Positions 1 to 5,182 of a stretch of 7,486 nucleotides of DNA are shown here, one piece after another. A model generated the notes under the pieces. The model did not search any database. It had not been told where the DNA came from and worked only from the letters and a program-made list of their open reading frames with translations. Both the position numbers and the translations under genes were made by a program. Source of the DNA: an uncultured Nitrososphaerota archaeon. GTDB taxonomy: Bacteria > Bacillota > Clostridia > Oscillospirales > Ruminococcaceae. The first letter of the stretch is position 1. Each line of letters begins with the position of its first letter. The stretch is taken from NCBI GenBank assembly GCA_934869045.1, contig CAKXAF010000128.1, positions 1-7,486 of the forward strand. Reading direction: 5' to 3'.

Positions 1-11
1 GGGACAATCAT
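1..11 (-). CDS. Start of next ATPase operon gene, probably V-type ATP synthase subunit I (partial)
   Basis: Only the first four codons (M-I-V-P) are inside the window. The ATG overlaps the TGA of the upstream G/H-type subunit gene as ATGA, the usual sign of translational coupling. In Clostridia and enterococci the small G/H-type subunit gene is commonly followed by the gene for membrane subunit I, whose N-terminus often reads like M-x-I-V-x-M. The identity therefore rests on gene order and a four-residue match, which is inference; the overlapping start itself is seen directly. Confidence 0.45.
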
Positions 12-316
12 TGCTTCTCAATCCTTTCCACAATAAAAGAAACCGCGCGGGGCAGATTTTCCGCCGCTGCGTGGGCCGCCGCTTCATCCGCCTCCCGGCT
101 TTTGGCCAGCTCTTCCCGAGCCTCTCCGGCCATTCTGGACCGGGCCTGCGCCAACAGAGCGTCCGCTTCCCGCCGGGAGCCGTCCCGGATCTCCCGGGCT
201 TTTTCACGGGCGTCCTCCTGGGCTTTTGCGACAGTTTCCTTGGCTTGCCGCAATGCTTCGGCTTTCACCTGCTGAGCGTTTTGCTCCGCTTCCTTTATGG
301 TATCCAAAACAGACAT
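8..316 (-). CDS. V/A-type ATP synthase subunit G/H (peripheral stalk coiled coil)
   Basis: Predicted 102-residue small subunit of the V/A-type ATPase, forming with subunit E the peripheral stalk that holds the catalytic head against the membrane sector. The protein starts MSVLDTIKEAEQNA and is almost wholly charged and Ala-rich heptad sequence up to residue ~85, so it is a long coiled coil without membrane segments. It ends in the short hydrophobic tail AVSFIVERIEKQ, which matches the AhaH/NtpF family in length and in its I-V-E-R-I-type end. An upstream in-frame ATG at 358 exists, but the ATG at 316 follows a GGGTGGTG ribosome site and gives the family's normal N-terminus. It appears to be the first gene of its operon, with a promoter at 387-415 and an ATGA overlap to the next gene. 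Other stalk-like coiled coils (F-type b, subunit E) are less likely given the size and lack of a membrane anchor. Confidence 0.8.
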   Translation of the reverse strand: MSVLDTIKEAEQNAQQVKAEALRQAKETVAKAQEDAREKAREIRDGSRREADALLAQARSRMAGEAREELAKSREADEAAAHAAAENLPRAVSFIVERIEKQ

Positions 317-337
317 GGATTCACCACCCTCTTTATT

Positions 338-348
338 GGACTCAGTCC
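338..348. repeat. Short palindrome in the ATPase operon leader
   Basis: GGACTCAGTCC is an 11-bp palindrome with 5-bp arms around a single base. It lies about 22 nt upstream of the start codon, inside the predicted leader. It could be a small operator or a weak hairpin. At this size it may also be chance. Confidence 0.25.
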
Positions 349-386
349 TACTCCGCACAAGCGCCTGTTCTCATGCGTATGTTTCT

Positions 387-415
387 ATTTTACCAAAATC
401 CGGCGGCTGATTCAA
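387..415 (-). promoter_or_regulatory. Promoter of the V-type ATPase operon
   Basis: On the minus strand a -35 box TTGAAT (415-410) is separated by exactly 17 bp from a -10 box TAAAAT (392-387), which is preceded by TGG, an extended -10. The predicted transcript starts near 380 and gives a leader of about 65 nt before the ATG at 316. This is the best sigma-A match in the 317-568 gap. The rest of that gap holds no gene I can support. Confidence 0.6.
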
Positions 416-568
416 TAGGCATTTATTAACATTTGTCCAGATTTCTTTTGAATATTCTTGCATTCCGGTCACAGCGCCTGGTTTGCCGCTGACTATGAAG
501 ATTTTCACATTTTCAAAAAACCAGAACACGAAGGCTTCCCCAGGCCGGAGGCCGCAGCGGGGGATTTC

Positions 569-1420
569 TCACGTCCGGTACCCGAATTTTTCCCGGTACC
601 GGCTGGGCGGGAGCCCCATCTTCCTTCGGAACAGCGTGCTGAAATACAGTGCGTCCTCATATCCCACCGCCTGGGCCACTTGGGTAATGGTCAGGTCGGT
701 GCGCCGGATAAGGTCGGCGGCGTTTTTCATCCGGAGTCCAATGAGAAATCCCTGGGGGGAAACCCCCATGCAGCCCCGAAATACCGCCGAATACCGGCTG
801 GGGCTGAGGTGCTCCATCTGCGCCAGCTCCTCCAGCCGGACCGGCGCCGCATAATTCCGGTAAAGGTAATCCAGCGACTTCCGGATCCGCTGAAGCGCCG
901 GGCCCTTCCCGCCCTCCTGCTTCGCCCATCGCGCCATCTTTGCCAGCAGGGCCGCCAGCTGGCCCGCAGCCTCCATCTCAAAAAGAGCCTCCCGGGCGTA
1001 AAAGCATCGGAACATCTCCTGAAACCCCAAGGCGGTCTCCTCTTGGTTTCCCGGCGCGTAAACAGTCCCTGCCTCCAGCCCGCACTCCGCCAGCAGTTCC
1101 TCCGCCCCGTTCCCGGAAAAATGCGCCCAGTAATAGCGCATCGGCTCCCGCCCCGTTTTCCGGTAGCCGTAGGACTGCTCCGGCGGGTAGATCAGCATCT
1201 CCCCCTCCCCAAGGCTGTGCGCCATCCCCGCCGCCGTGACCTCCAGCTCCCCCTGGTCCAGATACATGAAATAAAAGTCATGCCGCCCACCGCGGCTGAA
1301 GTTGGAAAAAGGCTCCTTGGTGACATAGACGCCGGTGCAGTTGACCATCAGCAGACGGTCATCCACCCGGAAATTGCAGCCGTTGTCATTGATCAGCCTG
1401 TAATAGCTCTGAGAATGCAT
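569..1420 (-). CDS. AraC family transcriptional regulator with cupin sensor domain
   Basis: 283-residue cytoplasmic DNA-binding regulator. Residues ~20-105 look like an AraC-type cupin ligand pocket: RHDFYFMYLDQGELEV, then GEGEMLIYPPEQSYGYR and YYWAHFSG, the usual order of beta-strands. Residues ~178-280 form the double helix-turn-helix: first HTH LEELAQMEHLSPSRYSAVFR at 196-215, second ITQVAQAVGYEDALYFSTLF at 245-264, followed by the signature RRKMGLPPSRYR. Length is typical for the family. The start is chosen by an AGAGGTGAG ribosome site a few bases before the ATG. It is transcribed away from the epimerase/oxidoreductase operon, so by the common layout of AraC sugar regulators it probably senses a sugar-like inducer and controls that operon. 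The ligand cannot be read from sequence. A long open frame on the opposite strand is a shadow of its GC-rich codons. Confidence 0.9.
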   Translation of the reverse strand: MHSQSYYRLINDNGCNFRVDDRLLMVNCTGVYVTKEPFSNFSRGGRHDFYFMYLDQGELEVTAAGMAHSLGEGEMLIYPPEQSYGYRKTGREPMRYYWAHFSGNGAEELLAECGLEAGTVYAPGNQEETALGFQEMFRCFYAREALFEMEAAGQLAALLAKMARWAKQEGGKGPALQRIRKSLDYLYRNYAAPVRLEELAQMEHLSPSRYSAVFRGCMGVSPQGFLIGLRMKNAADLIRRTDLTITQVAQAVGYEDALYFSTLFRRKMGLPPSRYREKFGYRT

Positions 1421-1461
1421 CTGCTCACCTCTAATTCAGTCGATTTCTCCATATAGTCAGC

Positions 1462-1481
1462 GGAAAGCCCTATCGCTTTCC
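1462..1481. repeat. 7-bp inverted repeat in the leader of the AraC gene at 569-1420
   Basis: GGAAAGC (1462-1468) and GCTTTCC (1475-1481) are perfect inverted arms around a 6-nt loop. On the minus strand the repeat sits just downstream of the predicted transcription start (~1485). It may be an operator at +5 to +24 or a 5' stabilising hairpin in the regulator mRNA. Confidence 0.4.
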
Positions 1482-1491
1482 CTTGATTCTT

Positions 1492-1520
1492 ATTATAAAC
1501 TAAAAGCAGATGAATTACAA
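1492..1520 (-). promoter_or_regulatory. Promoter of the AraC regulator at 569-1420
   Basis: On the minus strand TTGTAA (1520-1515) is followed after 17 bp by a perfect TATAAT (1497-1492). The predicted start is near 1485, leaving a ~65-nt leader to the ATG at 1420. This is one of the best consensus matches in the window. Confidence 0.6.
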
Positions 1521-1521
1521 T
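1493..1521 (+). promoter_or_regulatory. Possible weak promoter of the epimerase/oxidoreductase operon
   Basis: On the plus strand TTATAA (1493-1498) and TACAAT (1516-1521) are spaced by 17 bp. They overlap face to face with the minus-strand boxes at 1492-1520, so the two promoters would exclude each other. The -35 is poor (3 of 6), as expected for a promoter that depends on an activator. The predicted start, near 1527, falls inside the palindrome at 1523-1536. Confidence 0.3.
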
Positions 1522-1522
1522 T

Positions 1523-1536
1523 ATTTACCGGTAAAT
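1523..1536. promoter_or_regulatory. Perfect 14-bp palindrome, candidate operator
   Basis: ATTTACCGGTAAAT is a perfect even palindrome with a central CG. That form is typical of LacI/GalR-family operators rather than the direct-repeat sites of AraC proteins. It lies about 40 bp upstream of the epimerase start and next to the -35 of the divergent AraC gene, so a bound protein could act on both directions. No LacI-type gene is in the window. Confidence 0.5.
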
Positions 1537-1575
1537 TTCAACATCCGTCAAGTTTTTTCAAAGGAGGCATCCCCC

Positions 1576-2385
1576 ATGAAAAAAGCGCTGAACGCCTGGT
1601 CTGTTCCGGACTCCGTCCCGTTCCCGGAGATGTTCGCCCAGCTTTCCGCCGCCGGCTACGACGGCATTGAGCTGAACCTGGACGCACCGGACAGTTCCGC
1701 CCACTCTCTGTCTATGGAGACTACTCCCGCTGAACTCGCCGCTATCCGGGAGCTGTCGGAACGCTATCACCTGCCGATCCACAGTATCTCCTCTTCCCTT
1801 TACGGCGCGGAAACGCTGGGCTCTGACGACATTTCCGGCCGGGAGCTGGGCCGGAACATCCTTCGCCGCCAGCTGGAACTGGCCCGTGCCCTGGGTTCCG
1901 GAGGCATCCTGACGGTGCCGGGCGGCATCCGCCGCGCCTACGAAAACTCCTTCGAGTCGCTCTACGCTCTTCGGGACGAGATCACGGACAGCGGCGTCAA
2001 GGTTGGCCTGGAAAACGTCTGGAATAACTTCTTTGCTTCTCCCAAAGACATGGTTTCCTTCATCGACTCCCTGGACTGCCCTTCCATCGGTGCTTATTTC
2101 GACGTTGGCAACGTTGTGATCTTCTCCTACCCGGAGCACTGGATCGAGCTTCTCTCCGGACGAATCGTCAAGGTTCACGTCAAGGACTTTAACCGTTCCG
2201 GCTGGAACGCTGGAAGCTTTGTTAACCTGCTGGAAGGCAGCGTCGACTGGGGCAAGGTGATGAACGCCCTGCGGACGGCGGGCTATGACGGCTATCTGAC
2301 GGCAGAGGTCGGCGCACTTCCCGCCAGCCCGGACTTCCTTTATCAAACAACCAGCCTTGCGCTGGATCACATTCTTTCCTTATAA
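1576..2385 (+). CDS. Sugar phosphate isomerase/epimerase family protein (xylose isomerase-like TIM barrel)
   Basis: 269-residue cytoplasmic enzyme of the xylose isomerase-like/AP endonuclease 2 superfamily, which includes ketose 3-epimerases, IolE/IolI-type enzymes and sugar phosphate epimerases. Barrel strands are visible as GYDGIELNL (27-35), LPIHSISSS (66-74) and SGGILTVPGG (108-117). The four expected metal ligands are in place: E146 in VGLENVW, D176 in AYFDVGN, H201 in KVHVKDF and E244 in LTAEVG, so it should be an active divalent-metal enzyme. The ATG at 1576 is chosen because a perfect AAGGAGG site (1561-1567) precedes it; a more distal ATG at 1510 has none. It is 17 nt ahead of the oxidoreductase gene, an operon pairing common in inositol, uncommon-sugar and keto-sugar pathways. 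The exact substrate is not determinable; epimerase, isomerase, dehydratase or lyase chemistry all occur in this fold. Confidence 0.88.
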   Translation: MKKALNAWSVPDSVPFPEMFAQLSAAGYDGIELNLDAPDSSAHSLSMETTPAELAAIRELSERYHLPIHSISSSLYGAETLGSDDISGRELGRNILRRQLELARALGSGGILTVPGGIRRAYENSFESLYALRDEITDSGVKVGLENVWNNFFASPKDMVSFIDSLDCPSIGAYFDVGNVVIFSYPEHWIELLSGRIVKVHVKDFNRSGWNAGSFVNLLEGSVDWGKVMNALRTAGYDGYLTAEVGALPASPDFLYQTTSLALDHILSL

Positions 2386-2402
2386 TATTGGAGGCGGTAC
2401 CT

Positions 2403-3452
2403 ATGAAAAAATTAGCGATCATCGGCTGCGGCGGCATCGGCAGCTACCATCTGGAGCATTTTCTCGACTACACCGACGTGGAACTGGCCGGGTTCTGCGA
2501 CCTGATTCCCGAACGGGCGGAATCCTTTGCCGAAAAGGCCGGACGCGGCCGGGCCTTCACGGATTACCGGGAAATGTACGACGCGGTGGAACCGGATATG
2601 GTGTTCATCTGCATTCCCCCCACTTGCCACGGCGAAATCGAGTTTGAGACGATCCGCCGGGGGATTCCCTTCTTCGTTGAAAAGCCTCTGGCCCTGGACC
2701 TGGATCTGGCCCGCCGGATCCGCGATGCGGCGGAGGCCAAGGGCCTGATCACAGCCTCTGGTTTCCAGTGCCGTTACTCCAATATTGTAAAACCCACGGT
2801 GGACTTCCTGCGCAGTCATGAGGTCCCCTATGTGGAATGCGCCCGGATGGGCGGCATCCCCGGCACCCCCTGGTGGCTGAAAAAGGATCTTTCCGGCGGT
2901 CAGGCCGTGGAGCAGACCATCCATCAGTTTGACATCATCCGCTACGTCTTCGGCGAACCGGATACGGTCTTCTCCATGGCTACCCGCGGCTTTGTCAAAG
3001 ATGTGGAGGGGTATGACACTGACGACCTTTCCAGCACCGTCATCCGATTTAAAAACGGCGCTTTGGGCACCATCAGCACCGGCTGCTACGCCACGGAGGG
3101 CGCGTGCTTCGACTCCAAGATCACCTTCAGCGCCAAGGACGCCCGCTTGGACCACTACATCATCGGCAAGGTCAACATCTACGGAGACCGCCCCGCACCG
3201 GAGGACAATGGAGACGGGCTGGTGGTCAAGGGCGACGGCACCCTCCGCGCCGGCGGGGACGACGCTCTGACCATCCCGGATGACGGAACCGCAGGCGTTG
3301 TCTGCGACCGCACCTTTGTGGACGCAGTTCTCACCGGAGACGGCTCCAAGATCCGTTCTCCCTACCGCGATGCGCTGCGCTCGGTAGCTTTCACTCTGGC
3401 CTGCAACCAATCCATGGAAACCGGCCTGCCAGTCAAGGTCGAGCTGGACTGA
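2403..3452 (+). CDS. Gfo/Idh/MocA family NAD(P)-dependent oxidoreductase
   Basis: 349-residue cytoplasmic dehydrogenase that oxidises or reduces a sugar, inositol or related polyol hydroxyl. The N-terminal Rossmann fold begins MKKLAIIGCGGIGSYH, with the dinucleotide loop GCGGIG at 8-13 and an acidic D33 near the end of beta-2, hinting at NAD preference. The family EKP motif is at 93-95 (catalytic Lys94). The second catalytic motif, GGQAVEQTIHQFD (165-177), carries H174 and D177. The C-terminal substrate-binding beta-sheet domain (~125-330) contains GALGTISTGCYA. Length is normal for the family. The ATG at 2403 follows GGAGGCGG at 2390-2397; the TTG further upstream overlaps that site. It is cotranscribed with the TIM-barrel gene 17 nt upstream. 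A terminator follows 52 nt after the stop, so the operon has just these two genes. Confidence 0.92.
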   Translation: MKKLAIIGCGGIGSYHLEHFLDYTDVELAGFCDLIPERAESFAEKAGRGRAFTDYREMYDAVEPDMVFICIPPTCHGEIEFETIRRGIPFFVEKPLALDLDLARRIRDAAEAKGLITASGFQCRYSNIVKPTVDFLRSHEVPYVECARMGGIPGTPWWLKKDLSGGQAVEQTIHQFDIIRYVFGEPDTVFSMATRGFVKDVEGYDTDDLSSTVIRFKNGALGTISTGCYATEGACFDSKITFSAKDARLDHYIIGKVNIYGDRPAPEDNGDGLVVKGDGTLRAGGDDALTIPDDGTAGVVCDRTFVDAVLTGDGSKIRSPYRDALRSVAFTLACNQSMETGLPVKVELD

Positions 3453-3503
3453 CGGCAGGGCCTTCCGGATATACAAATCATCTGCGAAAGCAGGTCACCT
3501 GCA

Positions 3504-3542
3504 CCAGCGGCAAGCGGAAACGTCTGCCGCTGGCGTTTTTTT
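3504..3542 (+). terminator. Rho-independent terminator of the epimerase/oxidoreductase operon
   Basis: A perfect 9-bp stem, CCAGCGGCA (3504-3512) with TGCCGCTGG (3525-3533), is capped by three further pairs after an A/C mismatch and a GAAA tetraloop (3517-3520). Two bases after the stem comes T7 (3536-3542). Confidence 0.9.
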
Positions 3543-3573
3543 ACAGAATCTCCATGAAAAATCCCGCCGGACG

Positions 3574-3582
3574 TGGTACAAT
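3574..3582 (+). promoter_or_regulatory. Extended -10 promoter of the phosphodiesterase gene
   Basis: TGGTACAAT is an extended -10 (TG-n-TACAAT; hexamer 3577-3582). No good -35 lies 17 bp upstream, which is common for extended -10 promoters. The predicted start is near 3589, between the preceding terminator and the ribosome site at 3599-3608. Confidence 0.5.
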
Positions 3583-3613
3583 AAATCCGGTCATTGGAAA
3601 AGGAGGAGTTTTT

Positions 3614-4159
3614 GTGAAATTTCTGATTGCATCTGACATTCATGGGTCGGCCTTTTATTGCCGCCGCCTGCTGGAGGCTCTGGAACGGGAACAGCCCGGC
3701 CGCGTTCTGCTGCTGGGGGACCTGCTCTACCACGGGCCCCGCAACGATCTGCCGGAGGAATACGCCCCCAAGGAAGTTCTGGCCATGCTCAACGGCATTC
3801 GGGACAAGCTGTTCTGCGTGCGGGGCAACTGTGACACCGAGGTAGACCAAATGGTCCTGGATTTCCCGATCCTGGCGGATTACTGCCTGCTGGAAGAAAG
3901 CGGCGCGCTGATTTTTGCCACCCATGGCCATATATACAGCCTGAAAAGCCCGCCGCTGCTGGGCAAGGGGGACATCCTGCTCCATGGGCACACCCATGTC
4001 CCAGTCTGCCGGAGGACAGAGACCTTTACCTATCTGAATCCGGGTTCCGTCTCCATCCCCAAGGAGGGAAGCCGACACAGCTACATGACCCTGGAAAACG
4101 GCATTTTCCTTTGGAAGGATCTGGATGGAACCTGCTACGACCGGTTTGAAATCCAATAG
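3614..4159 (+). CDS. YfcE/MJ0936-type metallophosphodiesterase
   Basis: 181-residue cytoplasmic calcineurin-like phosphodiesterase, close to the ~184 residues of E. coli YfcE. All metal and catalytic motifs are visible: D8 and H10 in IASDIHG, GD at 35-36, GNCD at 71-74 with N72, H104 in ATHGH and GHTH at 125-128, followed by the family-typical NPGSVS (142-147). The enzyme should be an active dinuclear-metal phosphodiesterase. Family members cleave model phosphodiesters in vitro and their physiological substrate is generally unknown. The start is taken as GTG 3614 because AAAGGAGGAG lies at 3599-3608 and the protein then begins directly with the first beta-strand; an upstream ATG at 3554 would put the promoter inside the gene. 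It has its own promoter and hairpin, so it is probably a single-gene unit unrelated to the sugar operons. Confidence 0.9.
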   Translation: MKFLIASDIHGSAFYCRRLLEALEREQPGRVLLLGDLLYHGPRNDLPEEYAPKEVLAMLNGIRDKLFCVRGNCDTEVDQMVLDFPILADYCLLEESGALIFATHGHIYSLKSPPLLGKGDILLHGHTHVPVCRRTETFTYLNPGSVSIPKEGSRHSYMTLENGIFLWKDLDGTCYDRFEIQ

Positions 4160-4162
4160 AAA

Positions 4163-4194
4163 GAGCGGAGCAGCCTTTTGGAACTGCTCCGCTC
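4163..4194. terminator. Hairpin between convergent genes, likely terminator of the phosphodiesterase gene
   Basis: A perfect 11-bp stem, GAGCGGAGCAG (4163-4173) with CTGCTCCGCTC (4184-4194), surrounds a 10-nt loop. It begins 3 nt after the phosphodiesterase stop. The plus strand has only a short T stretch (GATTTG). The minus strand reads CTTTCTATT after the stem, so it may work in both directions, or weakly. Confidence 0.6.
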
Positions 4195-4229
4195 GATTTG
4201 CTGACCGGCGCCACCTCTTCGAAAATCCG

Positions 4230-4249
4230 CCGCCTTTTGAAAAAGGCGG
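4230..4249 (-). terminator. Hairpin downstream of the AraC gene at 4262-5029
   Basis: CCGCCTTT (4230-4237) pairs with AAAGGCGG (4242-4249) around a 4-nt loop, starting 12 nt after the regulator's stop codon. On the minus strand a TTTT run follows four bases after the stem, which makes it an imperfect terminator. Confidence 0.45.
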
Positions 4250-4261
4250 GCGAAAACCTCC

Positions 4262-5029
4262 TTATCGCTGGGAATCTGCAAACTGGCGGGGCGTCATCCC
4301 CACCACTTTGCGGAAGGCGGTGCTGAAGTATTTGGCGTCGGGAAAGCCGCTCTGCTCCGCAATTTCCGCGACGGAATAGTAGCCGCTGGCCAGCAGTTCC
4401 TTGGCCCGGCCCATCCGCAGAGAGGTGAGATAGGCCCGGGGCGTGGTCTGGAACGCCTCCCGGAACAAACGCCGGAAATACACGCTGCTCATGGCGGAGC
4501 AAGCCGCCAGATCCTCTACCGTCAGTTCCGGATCCAGGAGCCGCCGCTCCAGGCATTCCATCGACGGACGAATCTTCCGGAGCGCCCCTTCGGCGCAGCG
4601 TGCCTCTGCTGCCTGGATCTGAAGCTGGGCCAGGAGTTCGTAAGCCATTGCGGTGCAGCGATATCCGCTCCCGGCCCGGCGGCGCTCCCATTCCGCCAGA
4701 ATCCGCCGGAACAGTGCCTCACAGGCCGCGCTGTCTGCGGGGACAAAGGGCTGGATCTCCAGGCTGCGGTAGTTCCAGAGCTGAAAGTGCAGGACAATGA
4801 TCTCCTCATACTCTGCGGAGACGCGGTAGCCCCGTCCGGCAGGGACATAGACGATCTCTCCCCGGTTTACGGAAAAGGAACGGTTATCATATTCAAACCT
4901 TCCGCTGCCACCGGTGCGGATGGATAGCGCATGAAAATTCCGGGGCCGCTCCTGGACCACGGAATCGGATCTGCTGAAGGTAAAAACGTTCAGCAGGCTT
5001 AACGCAAGATCTTTTTCCTCATAAAGCAC
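4262..5029 (-). CDS. AraC family transcriptional regulator, divergent from GH13
   Basis: 255-residue cytoplasmic regulator. Residues ~28-90 are a cupin sensor (RPRNFHALSIRTGGSGRFEY, then RGEIVYVPAGRGY and IIVLHFQLW). Residues ~155-252 form the AraC double HTH: LTVEDLAACSAMSSVYFRRL from 169 and YSVAEIAEQSGFPDAKYFST from 218, ending AFRKVVGMTPRQF. I chose GTG 5029 because AAGGGGGAG (5043-5035) precedes it by 5 nt. An in-frame ATG at 5059 would lengthen the protein by ten residues but has no ribosome site and overlaps the predicted -10 region. It is divergent from the GH13 gene and is probably its alpha-glucoside-responsive regulator; the dyad over its own promoter suggests autoregulation. Ligand unknown. 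Confidence 0.88.
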   Translation of the reverse strand: MLYEEKDLALSLLNVFTFSRSDSVVQERPRNFHALSIRTGGSGRFEYDNRSFSVNRGEIVYVPAGRGYRVSAEYEEIIVLHFQLWNYRSLEIQPFVPADSAACEALFRRILAEWERRRAGSGYRCTAMAYELLAQLQIQAAEARCAEGALRKIRPSMECLERRLLDPELTVEDLAACSAMSSVYFRRLFREAFQTTPRAYLTSLRMGRAKELLASGYYSVAEIAEQSGFPDAKYFSTAFRKVVGMTPRQFADSQR

Positions 5030-5036
5030 AGACACT

Positions 5037-5085
5037 CCCCCTTGCTGACAGTATACCATAAAAAGTTCCCACTGTCAGCAGGGGG
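5037..5085. repeat. Large dyad across the promoter and ribosome site of the AraC gene at 4262-5029
   Basis: TGCTGACAGT (5043-5052) and ACTGTCAGCA (5071-5080) are perfect 10-bp inverted arms, 18 bp apart. Beyond a single unpaired T (5042) the symmetry continues as CCCCC (5037-5041) and GGGGG (5081-5085). The arms cover the regulator's -35, its -10/start region and the G-run of its ribosome site. Confidence 0.65.
5050..5078 (-). promoter_or_regulatory. Promoter of the AraC regulator at 4262-5029
   Basis: On the minus strand CTGACA (5078-5073) and TATACT (5055-5050) each match the consensus at 5 of 6 positions and are spaced by exactly 17 bp. The predicted start is ~5043, giving a very short leader (~14 nt) that begins at the ribosome site. 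Both boxes overlap the arms of the dyad at 5037-5085. Confidence 0.6.
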
Positions 5086-5120
5086 TTTCGATTTTTCAAC
5101 CTTTTGTTGCGTTTCTTCGG

Positions 5121-5149
5121 TTGTTTTCCATCGTCCGGTGTGGTTAAAT
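5121..5149 (+). promoter_or_regulatory. Promoter of the GH13 gene
   Basis: TTGTTT (5121-5126), a 17-bp spacer and TTAAAT (5144-5149) preceded by TGG form a plausible sigma-A promoter with extended -10. The predicted start is ~5156, 27 nt before the ATG. The dyad at 5037-5085 then lies at about -119 to -71, an upstream-activator position. The -35 is weak, in keeping with activator control. Confidence 0.45.
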
Positions 5150-5182
5150 GAAGACAAATCACCTGAAAGAAGGATGTCAGCC

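Noticed and set aside
511..555. T-run on the minus strand with GGCC repeats upstream, considered as terminator of the first AraC gene
   Set aside because: The only stem before the T6 run is GGCC-N3-GGCC, about 20 nt away from it, and no stem directly abuts the run.
577..600. Two GGTACC sites 12 bp apart with near symmetry
   Set aside because: They fall within the last codons of the AraC gene (R-Y-R ... G-Y-R-T) and are explained by repeated Arg/Tyr codon use.
458..1456. Long plus-strand open frame opposite the first AraC gene
   Set aside because: It is Pro/Arg/His-rich with no family motifs and no ribosome site, and it lies fully over a clear AraC gene; it is a shadow of GC-rich codons on the other strand.
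2412..3476. Long minus-strand open frame opposite the oxidoreductase gene
   Set aside because: It shows no domain motifs, while the plus strand encodes a complete Gfo/Idh/MocA protein with ribosome site and terminator.
3362..4156. Minus-strand open frame across the operon terminator and the phosphodiesterase gene
   Set aside because: It runs through a strong terminator, a promoter and an intact metallophosphodiesterase on the other strand, and shows no motif of its own.
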